Shown here: positions 50,663 through 62,900 of the stretch, piece after piece
Layout: each line of letters opens with the position of its first letter
Position numbering within the stretch: the stretch's first letter is position 1
Assembly (NCBI RefSeq): GCF_005239225.2
Contig: NC_133293.1
Location: 4,650,001 to 4,714,000 of the forward strand
From: Populus alba
Lineage: Eukaryota; Streptophyta; Magnoliopsida; Malpighiales; Salicaceae
Direction: 5' to 3'
Length of the DNA stretch: 64,000 bases
Notes under the pieces: generated by a model
Seen by the model: only the letters and a program-made list of their open reading frames with translations
The model's database searches: none
What the model was told of the DNA's origin: nothing
Program-made: the position numbers and the translations under genes

Positions 50663-53600
50663 ATGGAGCAACTTGTTAACTTTATTATACGGCCTCCCAG
50701 GTATTAAATCTCTCTTCTTCCCTTCAAATTTGATTGGTTTTTATCTGGATTTTGGTTTGTTTGGTTGATGATTAGAAGTGGGAAAAGAGAAGGATTTCGT
50801 TTTGAATCTTGGTCGTTTCCTATCTGGCTTTTGATGAAAATTGGAAACCCTTTTCTCCAAAGTCTTAATTTTTATATTTCTTTTGTCTACTCATTAAAAT
50901 AAAATAATAAACAGCATGAGATTCAAATTTGATTTTAGTTCCTTTCTATCAGTTTGCTTGGCAACCAAAAGGAGTTTTGATTTATTAGTGGGATTCAAAT
51001 AATATAACTTTGACTCTTTACTTTGCTCGTGTGATTTGTTCAGAATCCAAGATCTTTCTGTGCTAATTTATGTTTATTTTTTGTTGTTGTGATATTCTTG
51101 TTTATAATCCCATGGATTGATTACTCACTTTCGATCTTTAGATTCCAACCCGTGTATTGTATCAGGTAGTTTTCATTTTTATATATGAAATCGTATTATG
51201 GTGCATAGCAGATAGTCTATATTGTCACTATTTCTCATATTCTTTTGAAAGTTGAAGGGTGCTAATCGATGTTTCTGTATGCGCTGTGTTAAATTTCAGT
51301 AGTTGTTTTTACTGGTTGGCATGTGGGGATCAGGACCTTTTAGTTCTTTTGCTTTTATTAACTTGATTTTTCTACTTTTGGGGTGTTTCACGTGGTATTG
51401 AAAGCATAGACTGCAAATGAACTTTCTGGGAGTCATTAAATTGGCAGTTTAATTGGATATAATTGATACTAGATGCTGAACCATTTCGATGAGAATCAGA
51501 TGAAGTTCCTAAATTTATAGACACTGAACTATTACAGGTCAAATGTCTGTTTAAAGTCAATCTCGCACTGTCAATGTCAAACACTGAGTTCGGTCATCAA
51601 AGACATCTTGTAGATCAGATGCATCCTCTTGTGAGCTGATGTATGTTTGATATCTAAAAAATTTCGCATCATTGGCTCCATATATGTTCTTATTTTCATT
51701 ATTTAAGAATTGGTTCCTTAGAAGAAGAAGAAAAAAATGTTGCATCGGTCTCTTTAAGAACATGAGGGCATTAGTGTATGTTGCATGCTGAAGTGATGCG
51801 ATTATGCACTGCACTTCTTATATAACTGGTATATTGCAATAAGTGCAGGCAATTAAAATCTTTGCTGACTAGATACCTGTCAAATGTATTGGACATTTTC
51901 TTTGTTTATATTTTTTTCATGATTCTGTCCATTTTTGGTCTGTAGAGCTGAATACAATCCAAAACATGATTTGTTGGATCAAGAGTTCATGTTGAAAGGA
52001 AAATGGTACCAAAGAAAGGATATGGAGGTAAGTGCCACTCTATATGTGTGGAAAGGTCTTTTTTTTTTTATGTTTGATTGTACTTGGTTTATGTCTTCCT
52101 CTCTGTTAGGCAAGTATCTCAAGCAGTAACTTGCTAAAAACCTCTGATATGTTAGTTGTCCTGTCTTCTATTGTCATCAGCTAGATATATATAAAAACAG
52201 TCTAGTAAAACAAGTAACCCTAGCAATTGCACATACTTATCAAGCCTAATATAGATTTGCTGAAGTTTTCATCAAGATTTCCGAATCTTTGATACTTTGC
52301 AACTCGTCATCCATGTTACAATTTTTAGGTGAATTTTTTAAATCGGAGGTCCTACAATATACCCATATAGCATAATTTTTTGCTGGGTTAGGCGACCAAT
52401 TGTTTTCTTTACACTCTTTCTTACCGGGATAATGGAATATATAGGACTGGGCACTGCAGTAGCAACCTAGTCATGGTCCACACACCCAGTTACTCATGGA
52501 CATTTCCACATTTCACATGCACAAGAGATTAGAAACATTGTTAAAATTATTTGATCCTTCCTTTCTCATGATTTCCCATTGAAAACATTGCAAGTGATGC
52601 AATTGAAAAATGACTTATAATTGTAAAAGAGGATTAAAGATTTATTTCTTCCATGCACTTTTTTCTGCAAGGAATTGACAACTATGGACCTTCTGTTAGT
52701 AAATCATTGATGTCTTCTTTATGCCTGCTTGGAAACTTGACAAATTTGAAGTGATCGTTGGCTTATGTGTAAGGTGCTTTCAATGTTCGCAGGTTCAAAA
52801 TGGTAGGGGAGATGCTCTTCAATGTAGTCATTACATGCCCATTGTTAATCCCCAAGAAAAGCCTCTGCCATGTGTAATATATTGTCATGGAAACAGGTAA
52901 CTGGTTAATCAGGGTTTATTGTAATGTAGCTTGCTGTCTGTAGCACCTTACAGATGGAGTCTTCTAGTGTTCTTAGGAACCCAAAATTTTGGATGATGAA
53001 GAATGAGAAAACAGATTAAATTGAAAGAGAATTTTCTATAGTCAACAAGCGTATTATATGCCAATATAAAGTTCCTTTTGTTTACCCTTGTGAAAATGGA
53101 GTAGCGAGTGGAGTGACTTGCAGCTTTATAGAATGATCAACTTAGTTAAGATTTTGCATTGATTTCTTCAATCTTGTGTTTCACAGAACTGATTGTTACT
53201 AATTGGTATTGTATCTTTATTTTTTCAGTGGGTGCAGGGTTGATGCTAGTGAAGCTGCTATTATATTGTTGCCTTCAAATATTACTGTTTTCACCCTTGA
53301 TTTCTCAGGATCCGGACTTTCTGGAGGAGATCATGTCACTCTAGGATGGAATGAAGTAAGTTCTGGCAATTTATCAAAAACATTTGATGGAAGTTGGATG
53401 CTCATTGAGTAACTGCATCTTTTTTTCCATTGATTGTCAAAACATTTGTTAATCTCCTAGAGAAATTGTTTATACACCACATGACCATTTATTGTTATAT
53501 TGGCAATTGCTGTTCTTCAATGTTGAAAATCACCATCTGAAATTCTTTGGTTGTTTTCTAGAAAGATGATCTCATGGCTGTCGTTAATTATTTGCGGGAA

Positions 53601-56600
53601 GATGGAAATGTCTCTTTGATTGGCTTATGGGGCCGTTCAATGGGTGCTGTCACTAGGTTCTGTTCATTCACCTCTATTTTTCCTTTCTTTTCCTTTCCTT
53701 TTTGTATCTTTTTTTTTTTCGCTGTGTAATTAGTCTAGGTTTATGCTCACGTGGACCTGTAGCAGTGTTAAGGCCTTCCCATTTACTTATCTACCATTGA
53801 TTTCACAGCCTGATGTATGGAGCTGAGGATCCCTCAATAGCTGGAATGGTTCTTGACAGTCCCTTTTCTGATTTGGTTGACCTAATGATGGAACTTGTGG
53901 AAACTTACAAATTCCGTTTACCCAAGTTCACTGTAAGTTGATACATTCAGCCACATTATGAGAATTACATCATTCATTGATTCACATCGTTGGTGTATTT
54001 TGTACAATGATTTATAATAACAGGAAATAAAAGAGCATACAAGCATGTTTATTATGACAGTTTTTCAATTAATTGCATAATTTTCCTGAAATGTTAATAA
54101 TTGGAAACTACATTAATGATATTTTCCCCGGAATCACCACTACTGGCTCAAGTAAGGTTTACAGGATTTTTACTTGCATGGAGAACTCTTTCCTCTTGAT
54201 TTTTTACTGTGATATCATTGTGCTTAGATCTTCTTCTTCTTTTGGGCTTTTATTGGAATTTGGATGGTTCATTGGAAACAGCTCTTCTACCCTGTAATTT
54301 TTTCATCATCTTGGTCTTAATAAAATCGAATTTTACTTGCACCTAGATGATGGCAGTAATTTAGTTTACTTGGAAACAGCTCAACTACCCTGTAATTTTT
54401 TCATCATCTTGGTCTTAATAAAATCTAGTTTTACTTGCACCTAGATGATGGCAGTAATTTATTTTACTTGGAAACAGCTCTACTACCCTGTAATTTTTCC
54501 ATCATCTTGGTCTTAATAAAATCTAATTCTACTTGCACCTAGATGATGTCAGTAGTTTATTTTACCATTAACATTTATTGTCTAGCAACTTTGGTGCATA
54601 GCCATGTTTAATGTTTCTGGCATTCTACTGTTCCCGTCATGAATCTTAATTTTATCTTCTTTACACATTAGCTCTTTATTGTTGCATTATTTTAGCAGGT
54701 CAGTTTTGTTGTTGTTGGGGTAAGTGTTAACCTTCCATTGTGTATTGAAGGTTCTTTCACTCTTCATTGTTTTTTCCCTAATCTCAACCACCAGACTCCT
54801 TTAATCATGCACATGTAATGATGAGTGCACAAATGTTCTTCTAGTCATGGCTGTCGTGTTGTCTCACTATGTTTATTTTTGTTGCTTGTTCTAGGTGAAA
54901 TTTGCTATCCAATACATGCGTAAATCTATTCAGAAAAAGGCAAAGTTTGACATAATGGACCTGAACACCATCAAGGTTCTCTCTCCCCTGCAGCTTTACT
55001 TACTTTATTGTGTGTTGCAAGTTGAAGCTTCTGGATGATAACTATAAGTCAATTATTAACCTGTTCATAGTTGTCCCATCCGACATGTCTTCTGGTTTTT
55101 TTTTATCAGTTTCATGTATTTATGGTATGGGATAACCACTTGGTCAAAATGGAAAGCTAATATGTAGTTTAAAGAATAATAGCTAATTTGTTAATTGAAA
55201 TTACAGTCACTATTAGATGAGCTAGTGTGTGACTCTCCACTGTATTTTTACCTATATGCGTGACATCTTCATCACGCTGATGATAGTTGTAGGTTGGTTT
55301 TGGGCGGTTACTGGTGGATTTTATACAAGTGTTTAACAAAGAGATGTCAAAGAAGTTGCAAACAATTTTTTTAGTGAATGAAAAACTTGCATGGTGTTTC
55401 ATTGAACTGCTTTTTGTGTTAAATTTTATCATATTACCTGGTATTCAAGAATGTAATTCCTTTATACTTTTTTGTATTACAGGTGGCAAAATCATGTTTT
55501 GTTCCTGTTTTATTTGGGCATGCCATTGATGATGATTTCATACGCCCTCATCACTCACAAAGTATATTTGAAGCTTACATGGTAAGTTTCTTTCATTTAG
55601 TGGCGAAAATTCAGAAGTAGTTGTGGTCTATTGCAGATAGAAATTTACTGTGCTTAAAATTTGCTCTAATGCTGGCGTTTTGTTAAGTTTGTAATCATGG
55701 TAAACTTAATTGTTTTCAGTTTTAACAAATGATAAGTGAAATCTGTTCTACTCTGGTCATATGCACTCCAAGCCTCAGCCTGAGGTTAATTTGGAAGCTA
55801 CCTGAATACAATTGACAGCTGCTTCTTGGCCAGTGATTTCATATTTGAGTTCTGAGTGCTCCTAGTCATGCTAAACATTAAATATATGTTCTGTATATCT
55901 TCAAAATCTCTTTATTGGAGGAACGACTCCCAAAGATCCTTTACAATGATTTTTTTTGAAATCTCATCAAATGTGATGTGTATGCTACTCTTTTCTGTTT
56001 TTTGAAACTCTTGCATTTGGTTTGTTGATTTCTGTTGCCTGGCACTTAGTATATATAAGATTTTTAATGCACAAATTTTGCAGGGAGACAAGAACATTAT
56101 CAAGTTTGAGGGAGATCACAACTCTCCACGCCCACAATTCTATTTTGATTCAATAAATATATTTTTTCACAATGTTTTACAACCTCCTGAGGATGAGGTG
56201 GGGGGAACATACTTTGAAACAATGCATGATTACTTTGGTAAGGTAAATTGAACTGCATTCATCTGGTTGTAGCCCTGAAATTTTTGGAAGTGCTAGATTT
56301 CATATCTCCTATTTGTTTTGCCAATTGATGATTGTTTTTACCTGCAGGATAGTTGGAGCTCTTTGCATAAAGTTGGCCATAACCCAGAATCTTCAGTTGT
56401 GCATAAAGGTATGAGTCATTTACCTTGTGCTGCTTAGCATCTTACTGATGATTTCTGTCTAAACTTTATTTGCCAACTTTTTTTCATTATCTTATTTATT
56501 TGTTGTTTGTTGTAGAACCATCATCAAGCAGTACAGCAGATGCCATTGAACAAGTTCGGTCCAAAACACCTATGAGTCGGATGGAGGTCAGTGATTATAT

Positions 56601-57910
56601 GCTGTGTTTTTGGCTTGAAATGTTAAAATAATCCCTAAAAAAAAGAACCCTTAGTGTAAAGGGTAAAGGTATGTATGGTGCAGCATATGTTTAATTAACT
56701 GTTCCATAAAGTAAGGATTGATCTGTTTAATGGGTATCAATAATTTTTATGGTCCTCTTCTTTCCACTCCCCATGCACTTCTGCTGAAGGGGGAGGAGGA
56801 CAAATGCTGCCTGCACTTTATGGGGATAAAGCTGTGCAAGGAATTAAGCTAATTTCATAAACCGGGAAGGAGTAGTGGTTTGGATTATTTTTTCTGTATT
56901 ATGTTGAACTTCTTACAATTTCCATGGAGCTTCTGCTCATTATCACTTTGATTCTGCTCAGGTTCCTATGGATATTCAACATAAAGACCTTCAATCTGAA
57001 GTCGAGGTATCCTCTTGCCCTTTGCAACAGAATGCTCTAGTGACAGATTAGCACAATTGTCAGCTGGTTCACTCTATGAATCATATGACTCGAGCTGTGT
57101 TCTACCTCATCTCTTTCCTAGGGGCTGGAGTTAATATTTTTTTATAACTCGTAACACTCTGGCATGCTTTGCTGCAGCATGAAGAAATTGGTGATGATCA
57201 TTTGCCATCATCGTCCAAAATGATTAGCTTTGAATTATCCAACGGTCATCCTTGTGGCCCACATGTTCCAACAACAATGGATGACAATCAATATGTGGAA
57301 TACCAGCTGGAGGACTTGGCAGGTTTTCCATGTGATATAGAGGAGGAAGAAAGGGTGAGTCCTGAACATTGTGTGTGCAAAATGTTCATCTATTTGAAAC
57401 TTGACATGCTGCATATTTCAGATGTTCATGGAAGCAGTAATTGAGTCATTAAAGGACTTGGAGATGCGACACCCTAATGCAGAGGGACAACCGGCCAGTG
57501 TCAGTCCAGCTTCTGTTAAATATTCACAAAAAGATAGCGGTGATGCATCTTCAATTGTAGAACATGGCAATCCTTTGAATACACCAACTTCTACTTCAGT
57601 AAAGCAAAAGACAGAATCGACTTCCTCTTTAGCTGTCAATGACCAAAATTTAGCAACTGAAGGTCCTTCTCCCGCTACAAGTGCAGCATCTGTAGGAACT
57701 ACATTTGACACTCCGTCATCCATAATGGGGTCAGAAAGCACAACTACCTCTTCTCGAAGTGATACTTCAGGAGGTGTCCACAGCTCAACAGGTAGTGACT
57801 TGTCAGGTAATACAAAAGCCACATTGACTGTAGAACGGAATCCAGCAGGCCACGTTATGGATGGTTTGCTGCGTCGTTGGGATTTCAACTTGTTCCGAAA
57901 TGGTAGGTGA
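50663..57910 (+). CDS. Alpha/beta-hydrolase (serine-aminopeptidase/ABHD17-like) with a UIM-like tail
   Basis: Fourteen coding exons: 50663-50700, 51946-52027, 52793-52896, 53229-53355, 53562-53656, 53809-53932, 54895-54975, 55483-55581, 56084-56242, 56348-56408, 56516-56586, 56962-57006, 57178-57354, 57422-57910; all in phase, 583 residues. The first ~300 residues form an alpha/beta-hydrolase: oxyanion-side motif CVIYCHGNSGCR, FTLDFSGSGLSGG, nucleophile elbow GRSMG with Ser143, acid candidates in HAIDDDF (233-235), and His262 in FEGDHNSPR, so the catalytic triad is complete. The remainder is hydrophilic and Ser/Thr-rich, with an acidic EEEER block and MFMEAVIESLKDLE at about 417-435 that fits a ubiquitin-interacting motif. 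No signal peptide or membrane span. The substrate is unknown; related enzymes include acyl-thioesterases and lipases. The 156-residue antisense frame in the last exon is a shadow. Confidence 0.95.
54272..54565. repeat. 98-bp tandem repeat, three copies, inside intron 6 of the hydrolase gene
   Basis: TTGGAAACAGCTC begins copies at 54272, 54370 and 54468, exactly 98 bases apart. Each continues with TACCCTGTAATTTTTTCATC, CTTGGTCTTAATAAAATC and ACTTGCACCTAGATGATG. Copies are about 95% identical, so the expansion is recent. Confidence 0.95.
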
Positions 57911-60049
57911 AAACCAAAATCATATTTTTATGTTTCAAGAATGCCATGATATTTTGTTTTGTATTTAAGATAGTGCCACGATTCAGTGCTGTAAAATATG
58001 CAAAAACAAAAGCAAGAAAATAGATTCCGTGTTTAAAGTTGATTGTGTTGGTTCTACAGACTGTAATGATTCTTTTTACTCCCGATCAGGGAAACACATC
58101 TGTTAATATAATTTAAATAAAGAGTCGGATTTGGTAGGTGATAAGCTGAAACTGAAATGTGGTTCAACATTTGCTCCTGTTCTCCGCTCGGCTTCACAGC
58201 TTCTTAGCAAGAGTACAAGTTGGGCATCTCGATTCAATCTCCTTGTTGTGTTATCCAACTTGAATCTTTAATCTTTATAAACATCATGTAACTGAAAAAA
58301 CCTCTTCTGGTTTCTACTTGCATTATGGCATCGAACTTGGAAATTGTCCCAGTCTGATTGGTATAAAATGGATGCATTATAACTTGCTAGTCTAACCAAG
58401 AGCCCATTCCCCCTTTTTTTGGTTTTTTTAAAGGTAAAGAGTACAAGGAGTGAAACTAGGGAATTATAGTCGCTCACTGTAACTTGACAGCAAGCTGAAA
58501 GGATCACTTGCTTCAAGGTTTGCCTGCTTTATTAATGATCATGTCCAATCTCTGGGAAAAACAGAAAGATCATCTGATTAACGGGGGGGCCTCCCTATTA
58601 CATTAGCGTTTTTCAAGTACGTATGAGAATCCCTTAGAAGTCAGAGCTATAGTTCCTCTTTTATCGTACATCTCGAGTAGTAAGTAGAGTTTTTTTCTAG
58701 ATTAACGCAGTTCCATAAAGTATTGCCTGAGCTAACATAGTTGGGAGAATGTAATATATGCATGTTCTATTGATATGCGCTGTACTACATGTGCAATCTC
58801 TGTACGCGCATGCAGTATAATGTGCAACCTATGCAGTCGTGCTTATACGACATGCACGACCCATGTAGTTTACACGTAGTATATGCACGACGTATACATT
58901 CGCACATGTACTACATGCATGACCAAGGAAAACAAAGTGTCTATGCATTTCTCAACCCTCTGCCAATGAGAAACACAATTTAAGAAACAATTAGCCTTTT
59001 GATGAGCTTGTACCATCAGAACCATAAGCTTATCATCGTCTTGTATGATAATTAATCTTATTTGTAGTGTCTAAATGCTTAGCATTCCCAACCTTATCAA
59101 AGTGAAGAACGACACGATAAAAACCAAGTATTAAATATGTTGTGCTCAACATCGTTAGTAGCATCACGAACTGTGGCAGCAACTCTTTGACCCTCATGTA
59201 TTGAAAGATTTATCTAATATATAACAAAATAATATATCATCATTTATTTTTTTTATATGTTACGAAAAAAACTAATCTATACCAATTTATTATCTCTAAA
59301 TGCACGAAACTCATAATTATCCATATTATGTGTTGGTAAATGTGAAGGATCATGTAGATCTCTTAGAATATGCTCCTATAATAGTGTGATGAATTTTCCT
59401 GTTATGTTCATGTATCAATAACATATAAACATCTAACTCGATAGATGAATATCTTTTTGTAAATATGTGATATTTTTTTGATGCCAAACCTATCTCACAT
59501 GTCAAACAATTAATTTATTTAATTTCTTGATTAAAAAATTATATTTGTAACGTGTTAAAATAATTATTATCGATCTCCAATTAGGAGTCTTCTTGTAAAC
59601 CAATTAAACTTGTTTCTCCAAACATCTGGAAGGTCAATGTGGAGATGCTCACACAACCATAATTACATATTTATAATTTAAAATATTATAAAATATTTAA
59701 AATAAAAATCTGGTTATAAAATATAATATCAAATTAAACTTGGAGGAGCAATAAACATCTGCTGATTCTGACATTCATGCTTGACATAGCTGGCTGTACA
59801 AATAAGCAAGCATTGCCGTGCCCCAACTATAAGCACAAATGACAGCAAAGTTTCTTGGGTTTTCTTTGTTTTTTTGATATTTTTTTGGATTTTCAAAAAC
59901 ATGGGGTAGCAATAAATATCAGTAACTTGATTCTTTATTTGCAAAACATATACAAATGCATAAATATCATGTAGAGAAAAAAGAATCTCCTAAACTTGGC
60001 GCTTTCATATTCACACGACAACTTGTTTGGAACTTTCTGCTGCACAATT
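57911..60049. other. Hydrolase 3' UTR and convergent intergenic DNA
   Basis: The first ~300 bases are likely 3' UTR of the hydrolase gene. No protein or RNA gene was recognised beyond it. About 58750-58930 is an unusual patch rich in ATGCA/TGCAC words (see findings). The rest is AT-rich. The armadillo-repeat gene points toward this spacer from the right. Confidence 0.5.
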
Positions 60050-62680
60050 TTACCTGTCTTCCAGCAACTGCAATGCAGTTTCAACAAGTGAGTGAATAGT
60101 TGTGCTGTGGCGACTCAGCCCAGAAGTGCCTGAGAATATGTTGAAGCTTTCAACTTCAGCCGTGGATTCTAAAACCCCCTCCAATTCCTTCTCCAACCCC
60201 AGGTCCTTGAAAGTACGTACATTCGCCGTGTTATTCCGCATCATCCAAATCGCCAACTCTATGGAAAACCTTCTTATTCTTGGAACCTTGACTGGTGGAT
60301 TTTCGTAGTTTTTGAGAATCTGGAGTATTTTGTTGGCTAGTTCAGCCTCTTTTATACCAGTTCTTTCAAACATGATGTTGGATTCTTGAGGAGTCATGAA
60401 TTTAAAAGCTTCGGCAGCTAGTCCTACCATTACTTCTTGTAGTTTGTTCTCTTCAGACATAACTGCCTCCAGCACCTGCAACACGAGGGGAAAGAGTTGA
60501 AAACTAAGTTTCTGTTCAGAAGTACTTACAGTTTAGATCAGACTACAAAACGAAATCCTGTTTCCCATGCCTTTTCTAAACATAGAAACATAATTTATAG
60601 AGAACTAGAAAGCACTTACCGTGGGTACAGCAGCTGCTACGCCCTTCAACTGGTCGAAGCAATCTACTCCCGTATAGGTGCACAAGTTCCGTAGAATTCT
60701 TGCAGCATTTACCCTGAGCAATGGGACCTCCAGTGCTCCAACTAGCCTTTCCAGTACTTTTAATTTCAAAATGCGAAGACAATTCCTTCTGCTTTCCAAG
60801 GCCAGCATTGCTAGAGCATCTCCTGCAGCCATTCTTGCATGATTCTGATTTTCGGGAATTCCTTGGCTGAAGAAAATGTGGAATAATTCCTTAAGAACTC
60901 CACCCGTGCCCCCAATCCTCTCCTTTGCATCCTCTTCTAGTGCAAGACTGGTTAATATCTCTATGCTGAGTTTTTGTAGCATTGGGTGTTTTTCGCCATG
61001 CCGTAGAATATCTCTAATATTGCTGATGGTGAAAACTATCTCTGAGATTTCTCTTCGAAGATTATTACCAGTTGTGCCTGTTGTACTTGCCAGCATCATC
61101 ACCAGTTGCAGAGAACGTTTCACTGTCAAAATCTGAGATGGTGTTACATTTTCATCTTTCAGCAACCTCTCTTCTACATGTGTGAAATCAATGATCTTCG
61201 GTAGGAGGCCCCTTGTATTTCCAATCTTCCCACAGTTATCATGGTCACGAGCGAGCTTCTTCAGGATAAGAAGTCCTAAATGATTAAATGTCCAGAATCC
61301 ATAATGTGCATGATCACAGATGATTGTCTTTTCACCAATTTCATCAGCTGTGGTGCTGCAACTTCTATTGGTTTGTAGCAGAGATGAAATTGACTTCAAT
61401 GCGCCAGGTATTCCAGCAACCCGAAGGGAGTTTTGCTTCTTGCCGGCTAGTTTTGATAGTATCTCTGCAGCTGACCTCCTGATCTCTTCTTCCTGCGGGT
61501 CTTTCCAGTTCAATACCTCCACTAATCGGTCTATCATTGATATATTTGTCCCAATGTTTTTGAGAGTATCATCAGAAAACTGAGGATTCATCACAAATTG
61601 ACGAAGAATTCTAGCTCCAATGAGCTGTTCATCAGGGGAATTGGAAGCCAATAGATCCATAGCAAAAGTAACCATGTTCATTTTTAGGCCATCAAAGATA
61701 CTGCCTTCAAGACACCTAGAGTAGGCATCGTAGAAGAACCTTCTGATCGAAACCATGCCTGAAAGCCCCAAATCACACTCTTTGCTCACCTCTTCCAGCA
61801 GTTTACAGTAGCTTGCCTTCCACTCCCAGTAAGCTCTCTCCATCAGAAACAACAGAGCTTCTGCCAAAGCCAAAGAATAGAAAATATTCAGTGCAGATTG
61901 TCGGTTCCTCTTGTCAGTATCCCCTTTCTCAACCTCACCATAGTTATGTTTGATGAGTTTCATCAATGATAAAACCACACAGGCTGATGCAGATGCCAGC
62001 TGGAGCCAATAGAGAAGCTTGCTGACATTTCTTGAAAGAAAAAACCATTGAGCATATGGTAGAATAGGAACATCTGAACTTGTCCATGTCCGAGTTAGCT
62101 TCCTCTGGACTCCCCAGTTCCCAGAGATTTCTGCATCAGGATTCTTCCTTATTTCTCTGGTATGCAGACTCTGCTTGTGAACCCGTGTTATTGGCCTAAA
62201 AAGTGCTTTCACAGTTTCAATAATGAAGTGGGAGCTGGATCTCAATGCCCGGAAACTGTTAATCCCAGCATCAGTAATTGACCACGTGGCTTGGTGTTGC
62301 CATTCAAGCTCATGGCTCCTGCTGTAAATTCGAGTCCCTTCAATCAACAGAATAATGGTGATAAACCAGAAATCTGTTTTATCCAAAGTAATCGCAAACC
62401 CTCCGAGAAGAACAACAGTTGCCCAGATGAACCCGAGGGTTCCCAGGCAAGTAGCTGCCTTCTCAAAAATGGCAAGGCGAAGAGCAAAGAGTGTGAGTTT
62501 CTTCTCCGGTGCAGGTAATGTTGGAGAAACAGAATTTCCAGTGCTACTGTCTCTCTTTCCTATATCACTCTGAGGCTCAAAAATGGTTGCAGAGCCATAG
62601 GTTTCGCTAAGCCTGCGAAGCTCGTCAACCGGAAAACGAATGCTGCCATCTTCTTCCGATACGCCACGATCCATACTCAC
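60050..62680 (-). CDS. Membrane-anchored armadillo-repeat protein (BLE2-like)
   Basis: Two exons, 62680-60620 and 60475-60050, joined in phase 0, give 828 residues. The N-terminus is cytosolic-looking (SEEDGSIRFPVDELRRLSET), then come four likely membrane segments at about 78-98, 103-118, 221-243 and 264-284. The remaining ~500 residues are alpha-helical armadillo-like repeats, for example QLIGARILRQFVMNPQFSD, EIRRSAAEILSKLAG, KLSIEILTSLALEED and RVNAARILRNLC. The C-terminal exon continues the helical repeats and ends LVETALQLLEDR. I recall this architecture as that of plant proteins annotated BLE2 (brassinolide-enhanced) or as uncharacterised ARM-repeat proteins; function is not established. 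The TAA stop follows a GACAG|GTAAAA donor-like string, so a further 3' exon is possible but not needed. Confidence 0.9.
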
Positions 62681-62900
62681 CGGATTAGACCAACCTTCAG
62701 TTGTGCAAAACTTGCCTTTGGAAATGCTAGAGTGGCTTGATTCTTGGACTATGGTGTTTGTGCAAGAAAAAAAAGAGAAACTAGGATTATAAAACGAAGA
62801 GAAAAACTAGCTTAGGGAGCACGTTTAATTTGTGAAAATGTAGAGAAACGTTAGAAGTTGCTCTCTATTTATGCAGTTTTTCCTAGGAAGTTTTGCTCAG
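62681..62900 (-). promoter_or_regulatory. 5' UTR and possible TATA box of the armadillo-repeat gene
   Basis: A TATA-like GCATAAATAGAG on the minus strand at about 62874-62863 would set transcription start near 62835, leaving a ~155-base leader before the ATG at 62680. This is inferred from position and sequence only. Confidence 0.4.

Noticed and set aside
57418..57888. 156-residue minus-strand frame
   Set aside because: Antisense shadow of the last hydrolase exon.
60040..60060. Second stop-in-donor case (GACAGGTAAAA) at the end of the armadillo-repeat gene
   Set aside because: The donor match is weaker and the protein already ends at a natural family-like C-terminus; likely coincidence.
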